Shown piece after piece: positions 8,916 to 17,168 of a DNA stretch of 64,000 bases (position 1 is its first letter; each line of letters begins with the position of its first letter). This DNA comes from Halovenus sp037080055. Its GTDB lineage: Archaea > Halobacteriota > Halobacteria > Halobacteriales > Haloarculaceae. Under the pieces are notes generated by a model that had not been told where the DNA came from, searched no databases, and worked only from the letters and a program-made list of their open reading frames with translations. Where the stretch lies: assembly GCF_037080055.1 (NCBI RefSeq), contig NZ_JBAOJI010000005.1, forward strand, positions 186,001 through 250,000, given 5' to 3'. A program made the translations under genes and the position numbers.

Positions 8916-9629
8916 ATGAAACGCCGAACGCTTCTCGGGATCGCCGGGACTGTTGTGACCTCGACGATTGCGGGCTGTCTCGGTGACAACGAACCGGACG
9001 AGGGCTCGGACGAAAATACCACGGATGCCCCGAACAACGAGACAGATGCACCCGAGGACAGAGATGAGCGAGACGACGGGGCGGACGAACAGCCGTTGTT
9101 TGCGGATACATTTTCGGCCACCACACATGGTGGGTTTCTCGCCATCGACGAAGATACCGATAGCCGTTCAGAGGCGCGCGATGCGGGATTCGTGCTCCCG
9201 GAGGGAGCAGAAGTGTCGACGCTCGAAGCGACGGTCGCCGACGACGGCAGTTGGGAGTCCACCAAGGCGGAGTTTCCGACGGTCCGAATCGACGATCCGA
9301 TCACGACCGACGTGTCTCTCGAACTCCCCGACGGGTTGACCGGCCGAGTCTCCGAGGAGCGAATGACCGCAAGCGGCAAGATTCGTGTCGTCATCGAAGA
9401 ACTCGACACGCAGTTCAGCTTCGACATCGAAGCAACGTCGGAACAAAGCGGCACTCTCGAAGGCGAAACGAACTTCGAGGAAGAACCGCTGACTGCGACG
9501 CTGGTCGATAACGAATTCACGATCGAAGATTCGACTGGAAATTTCCTCGTCGACGGACAACTTGGCCTTCCGGCCGACGAAGCAGGCACGAACTGGTTCG
9601 AGATCGAACTCGAACTCACAGGGGCCTAA
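8916..9629 (+). CDS. exported acidic lipoprotein of unknown function
   Basis: The 237-residue protein starts at the ATG at 8916 (MKRRTLLGIAG); an earlier in-frame start at 8895 would only bury the signal. The N-terminus has a twin-arginine-like KRR, a hydrophobic segment and a lipobox, TIAGCLG, with the lipid-modified Cys at about residue 22. A low-complexity acidic spacer rich in Asp, Glu and Asn follows (about residues 25-60). The remainder looks like a beta-rich domain with no motif I recognise. Its stop overlaps the stop of the convergent regulator at 9626 by three bases. Confidence 0.75.
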   Translation: MKRRTLLGIAGTVVTSTIAGCLGDNEPDEGSDENTTDAPNNETDAPEDRDERDDGADEQPLFADTFSATTHGGFLAIDEDTDSRSEARDAGFVLPEGAEVSTLEATVADDGSWESTKAEFPTVRIDDPITTDVSLELPDGLTGRVSEERMTASGKIRVVIEELDTQFSFDIEATSEQSGTLEGETNFEEEPLTATLVDNEFTIEDSTGNFLVDGQLGLPADEAGTNWFEIELELTGA

Positions 9630-12505
9630 TCGAACAGTTCGTCGAAGACTTTCTTCTGTGCGGAGCGGAGATGTTGGTGGTAGGTCGGCCGGGAGATATC
9701 CATCGCTTCGGCGAGTTCGTTGCCGTCGACCTCTCGCGGCCAGTCGAAGAAGCCGCCGAGATACGCAGTGCGGAGCGCCGTCTCCTGCCGGTCGGTGAAT
9801 CGCTCGCTCAGCGCGGCTCTGAACTCCTGCCGCGTCTCGACGGGGCGTTCGCGCTCGTGGTAGCCGAGCAGTTCCGTGCTCGGATACTGGTCTTCGACGA
9901 GTTCGAACAGATCCCGCGCTTCGGCCTCGTATGGGAGTTCGACGATGAACCGAGCCGTTCCGTGTTCGGCGGTCACTTCCCGCGGAACGGCGCCGTACTC
10001 GGTCAGTGTCGCGAGCAGGGAATCCTCGACAGTCAGTTCCAGCAGACACTCCTCTTCGTGATCGACGATGCAGGTCACGCTCTGAACGGCCACGTCGTCC
10101 TCGGCGAGCGCGACCAGTTCCTCGGCATCGACGCCGCGGGCGGTGAGATACAGCCGGATCGATCCGTCGGAGCTGTAATCTGTGCCGGCCGATTCGATCA
10201 CGCAGTCGCTTGCTCCGGAGAGTCGACTAAAGAGGAGTTCCTGATCCGAAATCGAGAATTCGAGTTCGATGATCTCGGTCGCGTCGAGAATCCGCCCGCG
10301 TTCGATGGCGTTGATCGCGTTCGCAATCACCCGACCAAGCGATTCGAGGACGACTCGCTCACGCTCGTCCAGCGCGTCCTCGTCTTCGGCGAGGACGGTC
10401 AACACGCCGTAATTGGCATCCTTGTAGACCAGCGGGATCGCAAGCAGCGAGTTGATCTCCGTTTCGTCGACGATAGTCGCCCACGGTTCAGTTTCGGCGT
10501 CTGCGAGGTCGGTCAGAATCTGTGGCTGTTCGTCCCGGTAGGCGACACCGACCGGTTCGTCGGTCGCCGCCAGCGGGAAGGATCGACCCTGGATCGGCAG
10601 CGAGGCGTCGCCCGCCCACGCCGACGGACTGAGCGTCTCCGACGCCACGTCAGGCTGGCCGATCCACGCGAAAGAATACGGCTCGGCGTTAGCGAGTTCG
10701 TCGACGACGCCCGCTTCGAGTTCGTCGCGGGTCTGTGCCTGCACGAGCACTTCGACGGTGTTCTGGACGAGTCCGTTCACCCGGTCGAGCACTCGCTCGG
10801 TGTGTTCCTGTGCCTCCCGAACGTCCTGCTCGCGTTTGGCTCGCATGCAGGCTGCGGCGGCGCTGGTCGCGAGCAGCGCGAGCATCTGTTGATCCCGCTC
10901 GTCGAAGGCGTCCCGTTCGGTCGCACAGACACTGATCGTCCCGTGTACGCCGACCGGGTAGTACATGACCGACTTGGCGGGGCCGAACGCCGGTGCCACC
11001 TCCTCTGCGTCCAGATCGTCGATCACGAGCGGTTCACCGGACGCGAACACCTCGCCGGGGTAGCCCTCGCCAACGTCGTAGACGGGCCGATCGCCCAGTG
11101 CCGGGGTGGTTTCCTCGGTCATTGCCGTCGGTTCGAGTGTTCCCGCATCGCTGTTGTACAGCCGAAAGACGCTAATATCGAATCCGAGGAGATCCTGGGC
11201 AGCGTTGACGGCAATTTCGGCGACGTGATCCCGGTCGCGGGCCTGCATGAGCGACCGAGTCGTGTCCAGGATACCGGCGAGTTGCTCCTGTGCGGCTTGC
11301 CGTTCCGTGACATCTCGACCGACGGTAGCCACGCCGCTGATCGAGCCGGAATCGTCCCGTAGCGGTGCGTTCGAGAACTCGTAGGGGTGCTGTCTCTCAC
11401 CGTCGACCAGCATGGTCGCTTCGACGGCACTGGCCTCGCCGTCCAGCGCACTGTCGATGGCGTCGGCGATCTGTTCACTGTCCTCGTCGACGACGAAGTT
11501 GGCCGGTTCTCTGCCCTCGATCTCTGTGCTCGCGGTGAGTTCCTCGAAACGGTCGTTCCAGCGGATGAGGCGGCCGAGATCGTCCGTTGCGAATAGTGGA
11601 TCGGGCAGGCTGTCCATCAGGCTCTCGGTGAATGCACGCTGCTGGTCGAGTTCGCGCTCGTAGGCCCGCTGTTCGAGCAGATAGCCGATCCAGTCAGTCA
11701 GCACCTCCGCGAAATGGCGGTCCTGTTCGTCGAAACTCGACTTCTTCGGCTCGCTGTCGACGAAACAGACCGTTCCGAACTCCTCGTCGTTGACGGTGAT
11801 CGGCGCGCCCAGGTAACACTTGAGATCCCACTGTTCGGAGCGTCTGTCCGGGACCGTCTCGCTCTCGGTCACATCTTCGACCGCCATCGGTTCGCCCGCC
11901 GCGATGGTGTACTGACAGAACGTCTCCGACAGCGGCGTCCGGTCACCGACCGAAAGTTCCGGGTGGTCGCCGACGCTCGCGAGAATCTCCTGCGTGTCGT
12001 CGTCGATCCGCGAGAGAAAACCGTTCGAGGTGCCGAGTTGCTCGGCCCCGGCGGCGAGCAACTTGTCGATTTTCGCCATCCGGGAGAGGTCGCGGTCGGC
12101 GGCGATATCGTGGAGTTTCTTCAGGGGAAACTCCGCGGGTTCGGCCTGCTGACCGCCATCGGCCGCAATCGCTCTCTCCTGGCCGACGGATCGTTTCACC
12201 GCCTGCCTGAGTGCGGTTTCACTCCCGGCCCCGTCACGTCTGATAACCGCCGTTGCACCTGCCGCGTACATCTCGCCCGCATCCACAGACGTGGGTGCGT
12301 AGACGATTGTCGGGGCCGTCGAGTCCCCGAGTTCCGGAGGGAGTCCCCCTGCATCGTCCATCGCCACAACGACACAGTCTCCCCCGCTCTCTGCGATGGA
12401 CTCACTCTCGATGGTCTGTATGTTGTCCCCGGACAGTACACCTGCTATCTCCCCACGCAATACAGCCATCTCGCCGACAATACGCACCTGGATCGCCTCG
12501 CTCAT
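9626..12505 (-). CDS. Bat-type multi-domain regulator: GAF/PAS sensor with HTH-10 DNA-binding domain
   Basis: This is a 959-residue soluble regulator. An N-terminal receiver-like domain (about 1-115) is followed by a GAF domain (about 140-290), a PAS domain (about 305-420, LPDPLFATDDLGRLIRWNDR), two more GAF domains (about 425-580 and 590-745), the bacterio-opsin activator (BAT) domain, and a C-terminal HTH-10 at about 905-955 (LSERFTDRQETALRTAYLGG ... DISRPTYHQHL). This layout matches Bat-like proteins, which sense redox or light and activate genes such as bop. No bop gene is in the window; the phototaxis pair is 2 kb away, so control of sopI is possible but unproven. A TATA-like sequence lies about 38 bp before its ATG. 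Confidence 0.85.
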   Translation of the reverse strand: MSEAIQVRIVGEMAVLRGEIAGVLSGDNIQTIESESIAESGGDCVVVAMDDAGGLPPELGDSTAPTIVYAPTSVDAGEMYAAGATAVIRRDGAGSETALRQAVKRSVGQERAIAADGGQQAEPAEFPLKKLHDIAADRDLSRMAKIDKLLAAGAEQLGTSNGFLSRIDDDTQEILASVGDHPELSVGDRTPLSETFCQYTIAAGEPMAVEDVTESETVPDRRSEQWDLKCYLGAPITVNDEEFGTVCFVDSEPKKSSFDEQDRHFAEVLTDWIGYLLEQRAYERELDQQRAFTESLMDSLPDPLFATDDLGRLIRWNDRFEELTASTEIEGREPANFVVDEDSEQIADAIDSALDGEASAVEATMLVDGERQHPYEFSNAPLRDDSGSISGVATVGRDVTERQAAQEQLAGILDTTRSLMQARDRDHVAEIAVNAAQDLLGFDISVFRLYNSDAGTLEPTAMTEETTPALGDRPVYDVGEGYPGEVFASGEPLVIDDLDAEEVAPAFGPAKSVMYYPVGVHGTISVCATERDAFDERDQQMLALLATSAAAACMRAKREQDVREAQEHTERVLDRVNGLVQNTVEVLVQAQTRDELEAGVVDELANAEPYSFAWIGQPDVASETLSPSAWAGDASLPIQGRSFPLAATDEPVGVAYRDEQPQILTDLADAETEPWATIVDETEINSLLAIPLVYKDANYGVLTVLAEDEDALDERERVVLESLGRVIANAINAIERGRILDATEIIELEFSISDQELLFSRLSGASDCVIESAGTDYSSDGSIRLYLTARGVDAEELVALAEDDVAVQSVTCIVDHEEECLLELTVEDSLLATLTEYGAVPREVTAEHGTARFIVELPYEAEARDLFELVEDQYPSTELLGYHERERPVETRQEFRAALSERFTDRQETALRTAYLGGFFDWPREVDGNELAEAMDISRPTYHQHLRSAQKKVFDELFD

Positions 12506-12589
12506 AGCTCAATGATACTAACTCATTAGGTATGGGTGAGTATAAACACTTGCACAGTCCTCAGTTCCGCCGGAAACCAGCGCGCTCAG

Positions 12590-12718
12590 TCAATTGTCGG
12601 ACTGGATTGGGTCGGCGAGTTCTTCGTCCACGCCGTCCGAAGCAGGTGCTGTCCCAGTTTCGTCTGCCGTGCCGGCGGCGTCTCCCGGAGAATACGAAAA
12701 ACAGTCTCGGCGTCGCCT
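12590..12718 (-). other. possible coding relic or read-through tail after the NAD kinase fusion stop
   Basis: Reading on in the same frame after the TGA of the next gene gives about 42 more codons to a TGA at 12590. The tail is strongly acidic and halophile-like (DAAGTADETGTAPASDGVDE). No start codon or promoter is visible. It may be an eroded C-terminal end, a stop-codon read-through tail, or chance. Confidence 0.2.
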
Positions 12719-14410
12719 TCAGTCCATCAGTTCGTCGTTTTTCTGTAGATGTGCGAGGATGTTCTCGTGTGCCTCGCCGTTGGAGCCGAGCAGTTCCTTG
12801 CGCTCGTCTGAGTCGAACTCGACGGTGTACTCCTCACCGTGCCGGTCGGTGATTTTCGCACCGGCGGCACGGGCGATGACGACTCCCGCCGCCACGTCCC
12901 ACGGATAGGTCCCGTACTCCCAGGTACCCTCTGCGCTGCCGTTCGCGAGATAACAGAGACTGAGCGCCGCTGAGCCGAGCGCCCGCACGCCGCGGGTCTC
13001 CTGATAGAAGTGAGTGAGGAACTCGCCGTCCGGATCCCAGCCCGAGAGCAGCATGCTCTCGTCGAGTTCGGACTGGTCGCTGGTGTGGATCTTTTTGTCG
13101 CCCTTGTAGGCATCGCCGCCCTTGACAGCGTGGAACATCTCGTCGGTTTCGGGGACGTAGACGACACCCATCACGGGTTCGTCGTCTTCGAGCAGGCCGA
13201 TGGAGATGGAGTACTGCGGGTTGCCGTGGGCGAAGTTGCCCGTGCCGTCGACGGGGTCGATGACCCACTTGTACTCGCTCGTTCCCTCCTGGAAGGCGGC
13301 TTCCTCCGAGAAGATGCTGTGGTCGGGGAATTCGTTTTCGATGATCGTCGTGATGATCTTGTTGGCCTGGTGGTCAGCCTCGGTCACGATATCGGATTTG
13401 TCGGTCTTGACGGTCACGTCTTCGACGCGGCCGTGCAGTTCTCGGAGCGGTTCACCCGCGCTCCGGGCGGCCTCAGTCGCTACGTCGCGGGCCTTCTCGA
13501 CGACGCTCAGTTCCTCTTCAGGGAATTCGTCGTCGAGCAGTTCGCGCGGCCCGTCGGGGTCGTCGCGGATACCCCAACTCAGCTTTTCGGTCATCGCCGT
13601 CATGAACTGGTCGTCGTAGCTCGTTCGGACGACGTGGGCCTGCTCCTCGGAGCCGGTCACGTCGATCACGTCGCCGCCGCTGAGAATCTTGTGGGCCCGT
13701 CCGCCGTCGACCAGCAGGCTGGCCTGCTCTCGGCTGACGACTTTGATATCCGCATCCGCAGAGACGACCATCGGTCGCACACCCATACTGTGGGTCTGCA
13801 GCGGGGTGATCTGCAGGGTGTGGTTGTCGCCCGGCATATGGATGGGACCGCCCGCAGAGAGCGCAACACCGGTCGAACCGGTCGGCGTCGAGATGGAGAG
13901 GCCGGTACCCTCGTATTGGCCGACGTACTCGCCGTCGACAAAGACATCGAGTCGAGTGATCTTCCGGTCGAAGGGGTTCTCTGGGGGAACGTGCTGGAGC
14001 ATCACGTCGTTGATCCCCGTCGCGTTGACACCGGGTGCGTCGACGTGGAGTTTCTGCCGGCTGTCGACCTCGGCACGGCCACTAATGACCTCGTCGAGTG
14101 CGGCTTCGAGTTCTTCGAGCTCGACACGCGCGAGAAACGCCAGCGACCCCGCGTTGACACCCAACTGGGGGATGCCCAGTGGCGTGAACAGCTTGATCCC
14201 TTCGAGGAAGGTGCCGTCACCACCGAGGGTAACACCCAGCGTCGCCCGACCAGGATCGTAGGCGTCACCGATCTCCTCACCGAGTTCGACGACTGCGACA
14301 TCGATTCCTTTCTCCGCCGCCCAGTCCTGGAGTCGCTCCAGCGGCTCCCCGCTATCCGGGCTCGTGAGAACGATTATCTTGTCTGTGGTCGCGAGTCTTC
14401 GTCCATGCAT
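12719..14410 (-). CDS. bifunctional NAD kinase / inositol monophosphatase-family phosphatase (probable NADP phosphatase)
   Basis: This is a 563-residue fusion. The N-terminal half is an NAD kinase (NAD to NADP) with GGDGTFLEG (residues 63-71) and STPTGSTGVALSAGG (174-188). The C-terminal half (about 300-560) is an inositol monophosphatase-fold, Mg-dependent phosphatase with EE at 369-370, DPVDGTGNFAHG (385-396) and PWDVAAG (503-509). The archaeal NADK/IMPase fusion known from Methanocaldococcus makes and hydrolyses NADP, but there the phosphatase comes first, so the order here is the reverse. One chain may therefore set the NAD/NADP ratio. The NAD kinase call is firm; the phosphatase substrate is inferred. 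Confidence 0.9.
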   Translation of the reverse strand: MHGRRLATTDKIIVLTSPDSGEPLERLQDWAAEKGIDVAVVELGEEIGDAYDPGRATLGVTLGGDGTFLEGIKLFTPLGIPQLGVNAGSLAFLARVELEELEAALDEVISGRAEVDSRQKLHVDAPGVNATGINDVMLQHVPPENPFDRKITRLDVFVDGEYVGQYEGTGLSISTPTGSTGVALSAGGPIHMPGDNHTLQITPLQTHSMGVRPMVVSADADIKVVSREQASLLVDGGRAHKILSGGDVIDVTGSEEQAHVVRTSYDDQFMTAMTEKLSWGIRDDPDGPRELLDDEFPEEELSVVEKARDVATEAARSAGEPLRELHGRVEDVTVKTDKSDIVTEADHQANKIITTIIENEFPDHSIFSEEAAFQEGTSEYKWVIDPVDGTGNFAHGNPQYSISIGLLEDDEPVMGVVYVPETDEMFHAVKGGDAYKGDKKIHTSDQSELDESMLLSGWDPDGEFLTHFYQETRGVRALGSAALSLCYLANGSAEGTWEYGTYPWDVAAGVVIARAAGAKITDRHGEEYTVEFDSDERKELLGSNGEAHENILAHLQKNDELMD

Positions 14411-14733
14411 TGCTATAACGAACGTGTGAGGCTCCTTTAATAGTTACTTTGCCGGGTATTTTATGTATCTGTCTCCGAGGTTCTACCCTATCCGGCTGCT
14501 TTCTTGCGACTTGGGTGCGAAAACTGTGTCAGTATTCGCCGCGACCACAAGGAACCGATCAATCCGGACGAAATAAACATTTGCTTAGTTTTCTAGCGTT
14601 CACACCGCTTCGAAACGCCGTTTGTACATTTCTAGCGGGCCGGAACCGACCAGTCTAGCTGGTCCGGTTCTTGTTTATGACATATCAGGATTGAAACGAA
14701 ACTATTGTAGGTGGCCCCTGAGAAGTGACGCAT
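14411..14733. other. gene-free stretch with one strong hairpin
   Basis: This divergent region between the NAD kinase fusion and the CBS protein is more AT-rich than its surroundings. I see no convincing ORF. It contains the hairpin at 14644-14672 and two AT-rich segments (14438-14470 and 14570-14600) that could hold promoters for the two flanking genes. Confidence 0.5.
14644..14672. promoter_or_regulatory. long imperfect inverted repeat before the CBS gene
   Basis: GAACCGACCAG and CTGGTCCGGTTC are complementary except for one extra base and flank the loop TCTAG. On the plus strand a T-rich run, CTTGTTTAT, follows. It could be an operator or a terminator for minus-direction or stray transcription; the sequence alone does not decide. 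Confidence 0.4.
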
Positions 14734-15183
14734 ATGGCAGTAATCGACATCGCACGGACCAACGTTGTCACCGCCACCCCAGATACCCCCGTCGCAGACG
14801 TTGTACGGAAGATTCACGAGGAGGAGGTCGCCGGACTCGTCATCGTCGACGACGGCAAGCCACTCGACCTGGTGACGGCCCGTGACCTGCTCCGTGCCGT
14901 CCTCGACGACGAATTCGACGCGGAGAACACGCCAGTCGAGGAGTTCATCGACGGCGACATTCCGACCGTCGAAGCCGACGAGGGCATGTACGACACCGTC
15001 GAAGTCATGTCGGAACGGGGGATCCGCCGACTTCCGGTCGTCGAGGACGGGGAACTCGTCGGTATTATTTCGATCAGTGACGTGGTCGTCCTGCTCGGTA
15101 TGGAACTCCAGCACGTCGCGACCGCGATCCGAAGTTCCTCGCCCGCCTACGAGCGAGACGGCTTCGATTACTACGACGGCTGA
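14734..15183 (+). CDS. CBS-domain pair protein
   Basis: This 149-residue cytosolic protein has two CBS motifs forming one Bateman module: about residues 5-60 (VVTATPDTPVADVVRKIHEE ... LVTARDLLRAVL) and about 70-125 (GDIPTVEADEGMYDTVEVMS ... LVGIISISDVVVLL). Such modules bind adenine nucleotides and regulate partner proteins. There is no attached effector domain, so the target is unknown. The ATG at 14734 is preferred over the GTG at 14725 because it begins MAVIDIARTN like other stand-alone haloarchaeal CBS proteins. Confidence 0.88.
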   Translation: MAVIDIARTNVVTATPDTPVADVVRKIHEEEVAGLVIVDDGKPLDLVTARDLLRAVLDDEFDAENTPVEEFIDGDIPTVEADEGMYDTVEVMSERGIRRLPVVEDGELVGIISISDVVVLLGMELQHVATAIRSSSPAYERDGFDYYDG

Positions 15184-15306
15184 TCAGTCGCCACCCAGTC
15201 GCGTTTCCCTTTTGTCGATCCAGTCTCACCCGAGAAGTCCCATCTCCCGGCTGAGGATCGCCGTGGGTGTACAGATATTTATTCGCGCGTCGCCTCGCAG
15301 TAGTCA

Positions 15307-16050
15307 ATGGGTGGTTACGTGTGTACGATCGCCGGAGGCAACGGCGGTGTTGGGAAGACGACGACAGCAATCAATCTGGGTGCTGCCCTCGCCGACCGCG
15401 GCTACGAGACGGTTATCGTCGACGCGGATCTGGCGATGCCCAACGTCGCCGAGTTACTCGGCGTCGATGTCGAGACGTGTCTTCACGACGTCCTCGCGGG
15501 GTCGGCGACCATCAGCGAGACGCTCACTGATGCCGGCGGCGTGACGATCATCCCCGGCAAATCGAGCCTCGACGCATATGCTGAGGCCGACCCGAACAAA
15601 CTCCCGAAGGTCGTCAATACTCTCGCTCGAACCCACGACGTTGTGCTCGTCGATACGGCGGCAGGGCTCAGCACGGAGACGACGGTCCCGCTGGAACTGG
15701 CCGACGGCGTTATCCTCGTGACGACACCCGATCACGTTTCGCTGACTGATACCGGCAAAACTGGCACGCTCGCGGAGATGGTCGACAGTCCGATTCTCGG
15801 TGCGCTGCTCGTTAGAGCGACCACAGAGACGCCGATTGCCGATATCGACGCCGAATTCGACTTCCCGCTGCTGGGCGGGATCCCGGAGAATGCCGAGGCC
15901 GTCGGGACGGAGCCGCTGGTCACCACAGCGCCGGACAGTCCGGCCGCCGAAGCCTACCGCGACCTCGCGGACGAACTTGCGCCGGTCTTTTTCGACGACG
16001 GCGAAGTCGAGGACATCGACCTCGTCCCTCGCGAGTGGATCGACCAGTAG
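15307..16050 (+). CDS. MinD/ParA-like ATPase
   Basis: This 247-residue deviant-Walker ATPase has GGNGGVGKTTTAINLG (residues 9-24), which carries the signature lysine of the ParA/MinD loop, VIVDADLAMPN as the A' motif and VVLVDTAAGLS as Walker B. The C-terminal region lacks an obvious amphipathic membrane-targeting helix of bacterial MinD type. Haloarchaea have several MinD paralogues, some of which position motility and chemotaxis arrays at the pole. Which one this is cannot be read here. A TATA-like ATATTTATTC precedes the start. Confidence 0.85.
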   Translation: MGGYVCTIAGGNGGVGKTTTAINLGAALADRGYETVIVDADLAMPNVAELLGVDVETCLHDVLAGSATISETLTDAGGVTIIPGKSSLDAYAEADPNKLPKVVNTLARTHDVVLVDTAAGLSTETTVPLELADGVILVTTPDHVSLTDTGKTGTLAEMVDSPILGALLVRATTETPIADIDAEFDFPLLGGIPENAEAVGTEPLVTTAPDSPAAEAYRDLADELAPVFFDDGEVEDIDLVPREWIDQ

Positions 16051-16053
16051 GCG

Positions 16054-16488
16054 CTACTGCTGTGCGCTCACGTTTGCGAGAAACTCCTCGAAGACGCTTC
16101 GACAGTCCCCGCAGAGTGTGAAGTTCGCGTACGCAGGCAACTCCTCGCCGGGGCGGCGGTAGAGTTCGATGCCGACGACTGGCTCCGAGTCGAGGTCGTC
16201 GGCACAAAAACTGCACTGCTCGGCCGACTCCCGATAGCCAGCGGCGATAGATCGGTCCGCGTCGACTGGTGGCTGGTCGTGGCCGTTCCAGCTATCGAGG
16301 AGTTCCACCGGCTCGGAGCCACAGTCCGGACAGTACAGGAGTCCACCGGCAGATAGCCCCGAAATCGACCCCGCCTCGGCTTCGGGATAACTCTGGAGTG
16401 CGAGCCGTCGCTCCCCGAGTGTCGTCCCGCAGGAGGTACACTCCTCGTGGGCTGTCGGTTCGGTGTTCGTTCGACTCTCGCTGCTCAT
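16054..16488 (-). CDS. zinc-ribbon-like protein of unknown function
   Basis: From the ATG at 16488 the protein is 144 residues. It contains four Cys pairs: CTSCG near residue 17, CPDCG near 53, CSFCADD near 93 and CGDC near 127. This suggests two zinc-binding sites. No catalytic motif or known domain is apparent. It is convergent with the MinD-like gene, 3 bp between their stops. Confidence 0.65.
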   Translation of the reverse strand: MSSESRTNTEPTAHEECTSCGTTLGERRLALQSYPEAEAGSISGLSAGGLLYCPDCGSEPVELLDSWNGHDQPPVDADRSIAAGYRESAEQCSFCADDLDSEPVVGIELYRRPGEELPAYANFTLCGDCRSVFEEFLANVSAQQ

Positions 16489-16610
16489 ATGCCGATTCAC
16501 GAGCGGACCCTAATAGAGGTGCGTCAGACGGTCGTCAGCCGTTTCCTCCAACGGGGGGCCTGACCGGAAAAACGAAGACGGTATGAATCCCCTCCTGCAT
16601 TGAATGTGTA

Positions 16611-17168
16611 ATGACTGGTCAGGGAAATGTCGATCACGAGAACGCGATGCAGGACGTGATCGCTGTCGACGCCGACGACAACAAACAGGGAATGGTCAAC
16701 CGACTAGATGCACACACCGGCGATGGAATCCGCCACCGAGCGTTCACGACGCTTCTGTTCGACGACCGCGGACACATTCTTCTCGCGCAGCGAAGCCCCG
16801 ACAAACGCCTCTGGGACACCCACTGGGACGGCACCGTCGCCTCCCACCCGGTCGAGGGCCAATCACAGGTCGAGGCCGCGACGGTCCGACTCGAAGAGGA
16901 ACTCGGGATCGAACCCGACCAGTACGACGACCTCGAAGTCACCGACCGCTTCGAGTACAAACGCTACTACGAGAACGCTGGCGTCGAACACGAAGTCTGT
17001 GCCGTCTTGCAGGCCACCCTCGACGACACCAGCATCGACCCCGACCCCGAGGAAGTGGGCGGCGTGATGTGGGTGCCCTACGAGCGACTCCACGAGAACC
17101 CGCAGTGGTACCGTCAACTGCGACTCTGCCCGTGGTTCGAGATTGCGATGCGCCGGGACGTGAAGTAA
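16611..17168 (+). CDS. idi: isopentenyl-diphosphate delta-isomerase, type I (Nudix fold)
   Basis: Type I Idi interconverts IPP and DMAPP for isoprenoid (archaeal lipid, carotenoid, retinal) synthesis. The 185-residue protein aligns with E. coli Idi through RHRAFTTLLF, AQRSPDKRLWDTHWDGT, the Nudix-like helix ATVRLEEELGI and the Glu pair in GVEHEVCAVL (E126, E128). The metal ligand His is H79. The catalytic Cys (E. coli C67, in SVCGHP) is Ala here (A77, in TVASHP). From memory the same ASHP occurs in other haloarchaeal proteins given this name, so either the chemistry differs or another residue replaces it. The rest of the family fit is good. Confidence 0.82.
   Translation: MTGQGNVDHENAMQDVIAVDADDNKQGMVNRLDAHTGDGIRHRAFTTLLFDDRGHILLAQRSPDKRLWDTHWDGTVASHPVEGQSQVEAATVRLEEELGIEPDQYDDLEVTDRFEYKRYYENAGVEHEVCAVLQATLDDTSIDPDPEEVGGVMWVPYERLHENPQWYRQLRLCPWFEIAMRRDVK

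Noticed and set aside
9671..11362. 563-codon plus-strand frame over the Bat-type gene
   Set aside because: Antisense shadow of a protein with GAF, PAS and HTH-10 domains; no motif of its own.
13010..14440. 476-codon plus-strand frame over the NAD kinase fusion
   Set aside because: Antisense shadow; it contains no domain and has no start signal.
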